From Peronospora farinosa (Eukaryota; Oomycota; Peronosporomycetes; Peronosporales; Peronosporaceae), in NCBI GenBank assembly GCA_947646735.1, contig CANTFK010000961.1:682001-746000 (forward strand): a stretch of DNA of 64,000 nt, given 5' to 3'. Within the stretch, counting starts at the first letter, position 1. Each line of letters starts with the position of its first letter. Below the pieces are notes generated by a model. It was given only the letters and a program-made list of their open reading frames with translations, had not been told where the DNA came from and ran no database searches. This document shows, one piece after another, positions 1 through 10,608 of this stretch. The translations under genes were made by a program, and so were the position numbers.

Positions 1-972
1 TAAGTCGCAGCAGGAGTTGCCAGAAGGGGCGACAGCCATGCAGGACGCTGGTTCCCCTGCACTGACTGCATATCTTCTTGATACACGCGACTCATAGCCG
101 AAACTTTGGGAGAAGCAAGGGGCATCCTGGAGTGCTTCAGCGCGAGCAGTGTTACTGCTTGGAAGAAGCACTACCGAGGTATGGATGCAGCCGGCGCAGC
201 GGGATTCGACAAAAGTAACTCAAATGGTGCAGAAGTTTCCATTTCCGGAAGAGCTCTTGGGTTCGTTGAGTGACACGGTGTTACAAGCATGTTAGGTCTT
301 ATGGAGGCGCATATGCATACAGAGGCGGCTAACAGCTTACCGTGGCAGGACGAAGGATAAATGTACGCAGAAATGGCTGGATGCCTGGACTGCTAAGTTC
401 ACACTCTTAGCCCCGCATATGTTTACCATCTCTCTCCTTGATTACAATGATGATTGGAAACAAATGCGCAACTGTGGCTACGGTAGCGAAACCGTCCTAA
501 ATTGTGTGACGTGGGGCAACAAACTCCGATTGGCACAACACATCATATGTACGGTCATCTTCGAGAAGATGATTCGAGTTTTTACCGTGCATGAGTAAAG
601 TGACGAATCGGGAGTGCTATCCCGTTTACAGAGGTATTTCGAAGTGCTAAAGACGATCATTCCCTATCGCGAAGCGTATGAAGTCACTAAAAGCACTGTG
701 GAATGGTTCGCGGTGGCGCAATTCGTCTTATCGGCATTCGAGCACCGCGTGGAGCAGCGGCTTCGCATGTACTAAGGGCACCAAGGCTCAGACAGCTGGA
801 GCTCCGGGATGGTCAAGTAGCACAACGACATGGGATGCATACGGTAGATACAAACAATTTAAGCTTGCACGAAGTGCAGGGGTGGGGACACAGCTTACGC
901 GATGCACCGTGGGGGGCAGGACGATAGATATCCAAAATCTCAGAGGCTTTAGGATAGACACTTGAGCGACTT

Positions 973-1433
973 GTGTCTCAGCTTAGAGGCAAACACCAAA
1001 AGCTGACCGACCGTTGGCCTGGCGCACCCCATTATTTTGACGATGTATTCGCTCAAAGTATGGCCGAGGACGGAATGAGCGAAATTGAACTGCACAAGCC
1101 TCATTTAATTGCTGTGTTGCAGACTTTGAGTGGCGTCTTATTCTTCTTTAACTTGCAACGTGCGTCGTAGGGGTCCTCGAGATACCTGTGCCGGTCTGCA
1201 AAGTGGGTGAACATGGTGTAAGAGCAGACTTAGAAAAGTTAAAGGCTGTCAAGGAATGGCCAGTTCCACGACATATGAAGAATCTGCGCCAATTCCTTGG
1301 GCTCGATAGTTACTTGCACAAGCACAGCAAGAATTGTGCGGATAAAACCAATTTATTGTCTGACCGTTTAAAAAAAGATGCAGCATGGACTTGGTCAAAG
1401 GAGCAAGTAGATGCGCTCACATCATTGAAGTAA
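973..1433 (+). pseudogene. Ty3/gypsy reverse transcriptase C-terminus / RNase H start (broken)
   Basis: Two adjacent frames carry gypsy RT-like sequence. The first (973-1170) has a YFDDVFA-like block corresponding to the catalytic Y-x-D-D region followed by ELHKPHL. The second (1188-1433) has GVRADLEKLKAVKEWP and LRQFLGL, the conserved RT-connection region of Ty3/gypsy pol, then a DAAWTWSKEQ motif. A stop near 1168 and another at 1431 interrupt it, so no functional product is expected. Confidence 0.75.
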
Positions 1434-1454
1434 TCTCTTGTAGAGGCACCGGTC

Positions 1455-1925
1455 TTGGCATTGCCAGACGCGAATAAGCCATTTAGCGTCGTCTGCGATG
1501 CAAGCACTTTTGCAATCGGCACCGCGCCCATGCAGAAGGATGACAGAGGCGTTCACCGTGTCATTTTGTATCAGCCTCGGCTTTTAAAAGCTGCAGAACT
1601 GAATTACCCTGTGTATGACAAGGAGATACTTTCCATTAAGTATGCTCTTGTCAAGTTTCGTGTGCACCTCTCGAGCACCAGACCTTACGTGGTTTATACT
1701 GATCACGCATCTCTGCGAACCGCTATAAATTCACCGCACCTCTTGCCGAGAATGGCGAGATGGCTAACATTCTTCTCTGAATTTAATTTCAAAGGTGAAT
1801 ATAAGCTGGGTAAGTCGAATGTCATGGCTGACGCGTTATCGCGCAGACCATACTTCGAGACAAGACACCAGGAAGTGTGTCTCGTGCGAAAGCACAAGTT
1901 AAGTCGTCAACATTGGCAGTCATAG
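1455..1925 (+). pseudogene. Ty3/gypsy RNase H domain fragment
   Basis: The 156-codon frame contains the RNase H hallmarks of gypsy pol: a VCDAS start, LNYPVYDKEILSI, a VVYTDHASL block and the terminal MADALSRRP motif. It continues the reading of 1188-1433 after one in-frame stop. The domain is well preserved compared with the rest of the element, but it is cut off from upstream RT and downstream integrase by stops. Confidence 0.85.
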
Positions 1926-1989
1926 AGGTCTACCATGTGACGAGCTCAATGGCCTCCGATATAAAGGATTTCTACAGTCAGGACGAATA

Positions 1990-3330
1990 TTGTCACCTGC
2001 TATTAATCAAATTAGTGGGCGAAAGGTTACCCTTCCGTCGCACCTGAAAGCGAAACTAAATCGCTTTAGTTACAGTGATGGCCTATTATGGCATCAGCCA
2101 TCTTGTGATCCCTTGAGAATATATGCCCCTTATGACACAGATCTCAAGCTGATGATACTTCACGAGTGCCATTATGCGCCATCTAGTGATCATCTGGGCC
2201 GTAAAACAATATTTTTGCGAGTGTCAGAGAATTTCGGTGTCCCCATCTATATCGATGGGTGGCCGGCTATATTCGCTCTTGTAAAGAGTGTAAGTGCCTT
2301 CTAACAGTGCGCCATTGAAACCACTACCAACTCCAACAAATTTTTGGAAGTCGGTCAGTTTATACTTCATGTTTGGCTTAACGCCTGAACATAAAGGCAG
2401 GACGAGACCGTTGTCTTTGTAGACAGACTAAGCAAGATAAAACACTTAGCACCATGTAGCACAAAGATATCAGGTAAATAGGCTGTTCTCTGTTTATGAA
2501 TCATGTGTGTTGAATACACGAGATATCTGAGTTTATATTGTTGGACCGGGACCCGTGATTAACGTCGAGTTTTTGTCGACATGTGTTTTAGTTACTAGGA
2601 AGCAAGCTGCACTTCCCAGACCGGTGTCCAGACGAAACGAGCCAATTGAGTCTTGGCGGATGTATTGCGCACAGTAGCGACTCCTCATTGAATGGAGCAA
2701 GCAACTTCCCTTCGCGGAGTTCGCTATTAAATACACTGTTCATGCCAGTACGGGTGCAACACCGTTTTATATAAACGGACTTCGTCCTCCTCGGTCGCCA
2801 GTCTCATTTTTGCTCATCCCTAGTCTTAGTGGGGGAGGGATTATCACTTCGCTTGTTGTAAATGCCAAAGAGAGCCAAGGTTGCCCTAGTGACACTTCTA
2901 ATTTAGCAGTGGTCACGACACCTATAGGTGTCAATTAGGAGGCACGGCAAGAAATGCCTGCGGTTCTTTACAATAAGACTATAGCGTTATTAGCAGCGTC
3001 GAACCATGCCCGAACTCTTGGAGAGTTATAGGCTAGATAGATGCGAAAAGCGTGAGCAACGCTCAGCACTTCGAGGATGAGCGATTAGCCATCCCATGTA
3101 AAGTCCGTGACGCGATGTCAAGCACACTGGCCAAGCAAAAACAATATGCTGAACAACATTGTCGCAAAAACAATGAACACTTTAGAGTTGGAGACAACGT
3201 GCTATCAAGTACTGCTACGCTACCTAAAAGTGCAATTTCTGTATTACCTGGTGGCACTACTAAGCTATTGCCCCAATTTATTAGGCCATTTACTAGGTTG
3301 AAAGCCTAAAGTATAGGCTTTCCGTCCCAC
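1990..3330 (+). pseudogene. Ty3/gypsy integrase remnants
   Basis: At 1990-2304 there is an integrase zinc-binding (H2C2) region with LLWHQPS, LILHECHYAP-like and DHLGRKTIFLRVSENF wording, degrading at its end. At 2320-2800, scattered frames resemble the integrase core (a PTPTNFWKSVSL-like block and LPFAEFAIKYTVHASTGATPFYING). At 3052-3309, an integrase-tail block with QKQYAEQHCRKN, FRVGDNVL and LPGGTTKLLPQFI survives. Frames change repeatedly and stops are frequent. Confidence 0.8.
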
Positions 3331-4870
3331 CGTATATGAAGAAGCACTTCGTATTATACGGGTTAAACTAGAACGGTATACGGATCAACAAGAGATAACA
3401 TATCCGCATCATTCTAGCGAGACCGATGTTTTCGTCGACTGTGAGTCGAGCGTCGGTTCCGGTGAGGCGATGGGGAAGGCGAAAATCTTCCCGTCGACGA
3501 TCGAGAGCTCGTAAAAGGGCTTGGCGAGCGAGGAATAATCTGCGTTTGACGCGGGTCTCTCATTAAAAAAGCATGAGATGGTCTAGACGAAGCTTTAGGT
3601 GGGAGTAACCCTGACGGTCTCTCGCCGTCGCATCTTGGACTTCAGAATTCGGTCGCGAAACCTGACTCTCGAGATTTAAAACCCGCCGATTCACAGCAGC
3701 ACTCTGTGCCTGCGTCTGAACGAAGGCAAAATAAGTAGACGCGAATAGGTTGGCGTAATCGCCGCTCCTATCGGGCACTACCTGCGTTGGTGGATACGAG
3801 TGGAACACTCGCTTTATTGCTGAAAAGATGTTGGTCCACCGCTATGTGAAGCACAAGCTTTAAATCCTTGTCCAGTAAGAGTAATACCGAAGCGTTTCGA
3901 CTCTTGGATACATGTTAACGCGTTGCGCGCCAGCTTTCGTGAGCTGGTGTCTGCTTGGAATCAGAAGCACCAGCTGCAACCACTTTGTTAGGTTCTGATG
4001 AACCAGCAAGAACAGCGTGGCGAGAAGAATTAGCGCTAAAATACCACCCAATATATCTTTCGATCACGTCATGGCGAAGTTAATTCGCTGCATTTGCATC
4101 CGGCTCATACGGCACTGAAATCTGCTTCGTTTTCATAGGTTGCTTCTTGCAAACGCAACACAATGAGAATGGTGGAAATGCATCCAAGCATTTTCCCCTG
4201 TTGCTTACAAGATGGAAGGACGCTAAAGAAGTTACTAGCGTCGATAGTAGGGCGACACACTACTCCCATCCGACCTTGGCCACTCTGATGGCGGTGGCAT
4301 TGGCAAAATGATACCAGTCACCTATCCGCCTTCGCGGCGGCGAGCTAGTGATATCTGTCGGTTAGCTGCTGTACCCTTAGAGGCAAAGCGCTCAATCATA
4401 GTCGCTGCGCTTGCTGGCGCAGTAGACTAGGCATGATTCTCACTGTCAGGAATCATGGAAGCTTCCTCAAGGTTGGGCGCCTTAATGGGAGGGGACATTT
4501 GCCTTACTAACGCACTGTACTCATCACCACTATGTGTCGATGGCAGTGGCACAGCTTTCATTTGAAGTCAACAATGAGCGACGGATCTTCATTTACACTT
4601 TGTAAGTGGGATGGACCGTTGTGCTTTGTTGACGGCCCTACATAAGATGTCGACGTTGCAACAGACTCACTGATCTACGGCGGCGAATTCTTGCGGCGCA
4701 TACGCTTTGTGCTTGTTTCGATGGGCGCCTTTGCAGGCGACCCATCATCTCGGCCCCGATTCAGTGGCATGTGTAAGAAATGGTTACGAGTGAACAAAGC
4801 GGCACGTCTAAAACGACTCGCCGTTTCTCTGACTTCCTTTGCGATGTTTCACACAAATGTATGAGGGGGG

Positions 4871-5480
4871 TGACATTACACGTACCCGTTAAGTATGCGA
4901 TACTTAACGATCAGGTCTGATAAGGTACGTTGGTGTCGCTTGGGTAAAACACACCATGTGACAGACCTTTGTGTATGTGATATACACTAGGTATAGTCAC
5001 ATTGATTGAGATGACGCCCAGCTGGGACTAGGCTTCATCACATGACGTCAGTTAGTTACGCCATTTTACGTCATTAAGCGAGCTTAAGTATCTTAAAGCT
5101 CGCACATAGGGATATGCATCTAAAGAGATGGCATCCGATCATTACATATTAATCAATCGTCTGTTAGATTTATATTTAGTTATCGCGATTAAATGTAAAC
5201 CTGTCTTGATCTACTACATTATTGTTACTGCAGGCAGTAAGACTGGAAACAGCTTTTGTTGGAAAGTAAGAAAGCATGACAAAATGAATTTACTTACGGA
5301 CGCGCGCCAGGCGCATTTCGGCCCGTTGCCGCGGGCCTTATCAGTGGCTTACCGATCGCAAGTGATCCTCGTCCATGCAGCCGCCATTGCCGCTGCCACA
5401 CGTTTACCTATGCATCGAACATTCTAGAACTATCGAGTAATAGACTATTCTAAAAGTACCTAGCAGACTTCACCGGCGTA
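4871..5480 (+). repeat. Probable 3' LTR of the gypsy element
   Basis: The sequence after the G-rich tract begins TGACATTACACG, as expected for an LTR abutting a polypurine tract. The body is non-coding and has an AT-rich middle. The end is uncertain: a CA dinucleotide occurs near 5480, but several others are possible. No second LTR copy lies in the window for comparison. Confidence 0.5.
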
Positions 5481-5699
5481 CATCTACGGCTCGATACGAA
5501 GTTCCTCTTTCCAACGGCTTCCGCGACGCAGATAGGTACTTGTTCTAAAGGTCGTTACGCGGTTCGCTTAGGCGACCGACAACAGTTGTATGCGGACGCT
5601 TCGGCGCCGACCCACTACCACACACGGAGGTAAGACGATTTAATCGCTTCCTTGCTTGTGCTTGAAGGTATCTGCCAGTAGGACGTGGCAGCTTATTCA

Positions 5700-6280
5700 G
5701 CTCTTGCCTACATACGTAGCTCCGCTACAATCTCTGCAGCTTGCAACATTGTGACCCTAGCATAATTATCGTCGATCTTGATCATCGCGTGGTATCCTCT
5801 CGGGAGAATACCTAGTAAGACAACGAGTGGTCGCTGCTCATAAATTGGGTCGCCAGCAGAAGCTTGGCCGTGCATAAGTGTTTGAATCGTGCAAGGTTTA
5901 CCAAGTAAATTCCCACTATTGGCTAGCTTGAACTCAGTTTTCTTCTGGTTCAGCGCGACGCGGTTGTGGATCGTTCGTCAATACAAGAACCCCTCGAGCA
6001 CCTCCCTCATTCCACGTGCAGACATTTCGTCCCGAATTATTGCTTGGTAGTTAACGCTGACCGACTTTGCAATTGTCGCCTGGACCTTCGTGTCAGCAGT
6101 CCTCCACGCAAGGCTTTTCCGGCTGATTGGTTGTCCGTACTCATTAATGACTGCGTCTTGCTTGAACAGCACATTGTCAAGCAGACCCTTCTTCGCTGAC
6201 ACCATGCGGACATTATACTCCCAATGGAAATTAATTTCTTTCGTGAGCAAGTCGTCGGAGCGGCATTGTTTGGGCTCATA
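5700..6280 (-). pseudogene. Ty1/copia gag remnant
   Basis: Reading the minus strand, 6250-5978 encodes a copia gag (UBN2-type) start: FHWEYNVRMVSAKKGLLD, then SLAWRTADTKVQATIAKSVS. After a frame change it continues to about 5710 with FKLANSGNLL, PLVVLLGILPRGYHAMIK and a VTMLQAAEIV block ending at a stop. These match the usual order in copia gag. No protease, integrase or RT of this element is visible nearby, so it is a fragment inserted antisense and downstream of the gypsy remnant. Confidence 0.75.
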
Positions 6281-7488
6281 ACCTGAAGAATTGTATGACG
6301 ACCGCTGTCGTTTTTCAGGCGAGGCCTATTGTGTTGTTAGTCGACGTTCGAGGTGAAGGAAAATACGAAAGTGACATTCATGAGTGTATACGCTAGGTAG
6401 TATTCTTCTGCTACATTTAACCTGGTAAAAACCACTTGGTCGGCTGTTGAGCACGTGTTGCTGAAAGACGAAGTATGTGGTAATCTAAAAGCCAAGGATG
6501 TGGAAGACGGTGAGACCAGACGGTGTACGAAGGGCCGTGGCTAAAGATGTGCAAATGTTGCGCAGAAGGTGTAGTTGCTGAAGCTTCGAACTATAAATGT
6601 TCAGACGTGACCTGCCCGTATGATTAAGTCAGCTCAAAACTTCAAGAAAAAGATATGAATGCTATATCATCGTTTCTTCGTCCTGAGCATGTTCATGGCT
6701 TATTTTTGGCATGTATTCATATGTCAAGCCTCAACTCCAATCTAATGAATTAGTATGCTGCCACGGCTTACATGTAACGTCAACTAAAAAGCTGCAGTGG
6801 TTATATATGTATATCAAAGCGTCATAGTGATATTTTTGAGCGATTTGGGATTACCGGATGGTGGTTCGCTGTCAGCCAAGTTGTATGTTTTGTGAGCTTA
6901 TAACTTGCTTTGACTACCTACACGCGTGTAGATAGTACATCGCCCTATCGGTCACAGGAGGACAGGTAAGTTTCAATTGTAAGTACAAATATCCCAATAA
7001 CGGCTCCATCACTTTGTCACTAAGATGAATCTTTTGCAATTGGTGTTCCATCGACGATAACGCAACGGGTTTGAGCTGCCCACAAAGAAGCTGCTCTTGC
7101 AACTCAGTCGGCTGTTCGTTCAAATTGTTTATGTCTGCCAAGTATTTCATGTGGTTGAAACATTCGGTAGTAACTTCAGCATTAGTTCACGTCGTGGATT
7201 GGCTTGTCACCGATCTTCTACATCCATACGACACAGAATTCTGTGCTAGACAGCGGAACAGGGATAGCCAACATCTGTCCGTCAAAATATTTTTGAAACA
7301 CCCTTTCGTGTTTCAGTGGCAGTACATCCTGTCGTAACTCGCAGTCGTAACTAAGATTATCGTTCAGGAGCCCAGCTATGGCATCCTGATGGCGTTGAAA
7401 CTAGCTGTTACTTTAAATCTTCAGGCTATCAAGGTGACTCAACAGAAGTCCTTCTGCTACAGGCATACAGCCGATCGGCACAGCCAAC
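6281..7488. other. Decayed intergenic DNA upstream of the first secreted-protein gene
   Basis: No intact gene is seen. A minus-strand frame at 6914-7150 (NLNEQPTELQEQL, then ALSSMEHQLQKI and SDKVMEPLLGYL) faintly resembles the middle of a copia gag domain and may be a second retroelement scrap; this is a weak call. The remainder is AT-rich without recognisable motifs. Confidence 0.4.
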
Positions 7489-7496
7489 TCATTCTA
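7489..7496 (+). promoter_or_regulatory. Oomycete-like initiator (TCATTCTA)
   Basis: The octamer fits the oomycete initiator consensus YCAYTYYY at seven of eight positions and lies about 60 bp before the chosen ATG at 7558. A closely matching element precedes the paralogue at 21112. Confidence 0.45.
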
Positions 7497-7557
7497 CATT
7501 AATCGCACACAAGCCCCATCACGTTTCAATTTGAGCGTTCTCCTTGTCGACAACATT

Positions 7558-9273
7558 ATGACTCGACTTCGAATAGCGTTAGCTGTGCTCATTGCTTTCA
7601 TTGATTTCACAACTACGGAAAGTATTGACTTTGACTGGAACTTTTTGAACCACGATGATGATTCCGTACCCGATTCATCCGCCAAACTAACCGAGCCCCC
7701 GGCTTCATCAAGTAGTTCGTTACATGACGAAACAAGTTCCTCAGCCGACATCCACGCGAAATCTGCTGCTGCCATAAGTACTATCAAATCAACCTATCGC
7801 AACTGGGTGGGTCCCTGGAAGATGTCGCCGGATACCGCGTGCTACCGCCAAGCTCATATAATGAACGTTTGCCCCGATAACTTTGATCGAAACGAGATAA
7901 CAAACACGTGTTGGGCGGAATGCCCGGTAGAGTATCCCGTCGAGTGCGGCATGGAATGCATCCGACAAAATGATGACTGCGGAATTGAAGTGACTAGCAA
8001 AGTCTCAGCCGTAGCTATGACAGTTTTCAGCAGTGCAACATTTGGTGTGTTTGGCGAGTTAGCAAAGCTAGGTAAGACGATTTCAAGAGCTGTCCGTTGC
8101 ACCAATTCGATGATGCTGGTGATGAGAGGAATTCTCCGATACATCCGCACCATGAAGGCAGAAGATCCGCAAGCTTCGGATCGAAAGATGCTCATTTTGC
8201 TGTACCAGACGAGCACTGTCGTCACGGACTTGCCAATTGCCATTACCGTTTGCATGGGAAAACCAGTGCCATCAAATCTTCGAATGTCACAGTATGTATT
8301 GTCTACGGCGCAGTGGGTGTTAATGCAAGCCCTTGCTAATAACGCTAGTATCATTTCAAATTGGCAACACTTCAAGGCTTTCCTCACGGGAGCCAACTTT
8401 ACTGAAGCTGCAGTAGAAATTACAGAGGGAGAGATCTCATCGCTTGAGACAGCAATGAAGCAGAACTCAAGCTGTGGAGGCGATCTCATGTCCTTGACTG
8501 GACGAGTCTGGTTGACTGTGAACGGGTACAGGGAAGACGTCCCCGGCATCACGGACGATGAAATTCGACTAAAGATTAGTGACTCAAACCTTGTCAAGTA
8601 CGATGTGCCCACGGTGACCAACAACTGCATGCAGCAAATGGTTTCTGAATCGAATGTGGCGACTGCCTACACAACTCGTGAAACCTTACGCAAAACCTTC
8701 GGTGTTATTATCAACGACCTGATAAAGTCCGGGAAAAGCGACAATGGGACTTCTTTGGAAGAGAAAGAACGAGCATTCAGGACAATTGACATGGGATTCT
8801 CCACTCTCGCTGCAACGTTAATGGACCCCACGCGCATCACGTTGCTGTTATCAGAGTTTATCCAGACGATTTGTGGCCCAACCCAGTTCATGGGCGAGAT
8901 CGATGACGGCACGGAAGCTGCCACACTGGGCTTGAATACACTGGAGGATGCCTTCAAAGGCAGCAGCAGCTCTTGGACCAAGAAGGGAGACGGCGTTGTC
9001 ATTATCAACTTCACAAGCACAGACGAAAAAGACGTGAGCGTGAATATCATGTCTGGTGGAGACAAAGTTGATGAGGTGGCTGTCAATGCTGGGGAAACTG
9101 TCCAGTGGAAGTCGAGCATTCAAGTATTAGGGGGCAAGACATTGTATCTTGACCGTTGGCGTCCAGGATTTCTAGGTCTTCCTGGTAAAGGAGGTGGCTC
9201 TCTTGTTCTTTGGGTCCCGAAAGGATCTCAGGGTGGTCATCTAGAGATTGATGCGAAACTCAATGTAAGCTAG
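7558..9273 (+). CDS. Secreted cysteine-rich protein, oomycete paralogous family (member 1)
   Basis: Intronless, 571 residues. The first in-frame ATG is at 7558; the upstream in-frame TTG at 7531 was not used because the hydrophobic leader MTRLRIALAVLIAF starts at the ATG and reads as a signal peptide. A Ser/Asp/Glu-rich, low-complexity stretch follows. A conserved block from about residue 79 (TYRNWVGP, then ACYRQAHIM, NTCWAECP, CGMECIRQNDDCG) holds a dense set of cysteines, probably disulfide-bonded. The middle (about 150-430) is helical-looking, with several N-glycosylation sequons. The C-terminus is a glycine-rich, beta-like domain (GGKTLYLDRW, GFLGLP, GGSLVLWVPKG). The family is shared with the gene at 21112, which follows the same order throughout. 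I do not recognise a named domain or activity; secretion is inferred from the leader. Confidence 0.85.
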   Translation: MTRLRIALAVLIAFIDFTTTESIDFDWNFLNHDDDSVPDSSAKLTEPPASSSSSLHDETSSSADIHAKSAAAISTIKSTYRNWVGPWKMSPDTACYRQAHIMNVCPDNFDRNEITNTCWAECPVEYPVECGMECIRQNDDCGIEVTSKVSAVAMTVFSSATFGVFGELAKLGKTISRAVRCTNSMMLVMRGILRYIRTMKAEDPQASDRKMLILLYQTSTVVTDLPIAITVCMGKPVPSNLRMSQYVLSTAQWVLMQALANNASIISNWQHFKAFLTGANFTEAAVEITEGEISSLETAMKQNSSCGGDLMSLTGRVWLTVNGYREDVPGITDDEIRLKISDSNLVKYDVPTVTNNCMQQMVSESNVATAYTTRETLRKTFGVIINDLIKSGKSDNGTSLEEKERAFRTIDMGFSTLAATLMDPTRITLLLSEFIQTICGPTQFMGEIDDGTEAATLGLNTLEDAFKGSSSSWTKKGDGVVIINFTSTDEKDVSVNIMSGGDKVDEVAVNAGETVQWKSSIQVLGGKTLYLDRWRPGFLGLPGKGGGSLVLWVPKGSQGGHLEIDAKLNVS

Positions 9274-10608
9274 ATAAACATGTTAAAGGAGTCGTATTCG
9301 TGTTATACCCTACAACAAATATAAGTTAGTTCATCAATGGGCCTATTCCTGACTTCCTGATCCACTCCAACCGACGAGGTCAACACATACTTGACAAGCA
9401 GCACTTCTGGCTTTGCTTTCGATTTCGTTAGCGCAAAAAGCGCATCTAGAGTCAAGTCATCCTTTGAGATTACTGTCGCTGAAGCCCGTGTGATGACCAT
9501 GACGCCATTCAATCGATTGGTCACGACATTTGAGTCATTTTGTTTTGCAGTGATCGTGCGTGTACTCAACTGTATTTTATCGTCGCGCTGGGCTTGAACA
9601 AGACTTTCACTTCCATCGAGCTATTGGCGGGTTGATACTTACGCTCGTTCTATGATGTACTACGATAAACTAATGCCACTAAGACCCTTCTTGTTCAGCA
9701 AGGATACATCCAGCGATTTCAACCAGCCCTTCAAGACTTAAGCCGTAAGTTGTGGTACATTTCGACCTGAACGCCCAAGTGTGGAGCTGCTCATGCAAGC
9801 TGTCATCACGTTCTTTGCTCCGTGACCAACATACGCAGTTTCAGTCGCCCATGAAGCTGCTAAGCACTGTACATTTCTAGTGAAAGTACACCACCCATAT
9901 GTGACGTCGGTCTTTAACAATGAGACTTCATTGTCACATCAAGACTGGAACTTTTGCCGTAGAACCGAAGACCATCGTATCTTTCAGTGCTTCTACTTCA
10001 AACTCGATTGAGAGGCTGGTGCTTCGCTCGAGCTGGACCAGCAGAATCAAAAAATGCCCGTAATGGCATGGGCAGCATCGTAAGTTAAATGGTTCGTCGA
10101 GTAGCTGAGGTAGATGCTATGAAGGACAAGAGGTGTTTGTCCTCAAACGAGAGTGTCAGGGCCGACTTTGCTGAATTGCGGATGATGGTGTTTGTCTTCT
10201 TACGCGGTGACAATTGCAAATACATCGCTCTATTCACACAACAATTGCGCTCTTTGGTAGCTTGACAGCTCACAGTACCAGTGCTGAAGACCCCTGCTGC
10301 ACGAATACGCTAAGTCTATTGTAGCTGTTTGACACGGGCAGGTCATCTTATTCATTAATCGGACAGGTAGCAAGTTCGACTCCCTACCGTTCTTGGCAAA
10401 AACACTGTCTATGCAAGTGTTTGTCAAGCAGCACATACGATAATCCTCTACCGTGTCCGCCGGCGATTGATATGCTGCTAGCGCATTAAAAGACAGTGCA
10501 TATCAAGGCATTCCATTCCTCAATGAAGCGAGAAGCTGCTAGATATCACGTGGTTTTTCATTAGTGATACGCTTGACAAGTTGATGTCTTTATGACTTAC
10601 ACTGAGCT
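9274..10608. other. Gene-poor DNA with unexplained minus-strand ORF fragments
   Basis: Minus-strand frames at 9303-9569, 9738-9920, 10085-10273 and 10230-10436 are open and follow one another, as a decayed gene or transposon might. None contains a motif I can name, and none begins with a convincing ATG and leader. The stretch lies between the stop of the secreted protein and the convergent end of valyl-tRNA synthetase. Confidence 0.35.

Larger units (their letters stand above)
1..5480 (+). mobile_element. Degenerate Ty3/gypsy LTR retrotransposon (5' end outside window)
   Basis: Pol-type domains appear on the + strand in the canonical gypsy order (reverse transcriptase, RNase H, integrase zinc-binding region, integrase core, integrase tail), broken by many stops and frameshifts. 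They are followed by a purine tract (4864-4870) and a probable 3' LTR. Domain order and wording are typical of Ty3/gypsy elements abundant in oomycetes. Bases 1-970 should hold gag, protease and the start of RT, but no clear motif survives there. Bases 3340-4860 carry no domain I recognise; the short minus-strand ORFs there look like chance. The element is dead. The right end is approximate because the LTR end could not be fixed. Confidence 0.8.

Noticed and set aside
7854..8630. 258-codon minus-strand ORF inside the first secreted-protein gene
   Set aside because: Antisense to a clearly conserved protein and without any motif; a by-product of codon bias.
7531..9273. RxLR or Crinkler effector motifs in the secreted family
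   Set aside because: No RxLR-EER or LFLAK motif follows either signal peptide.
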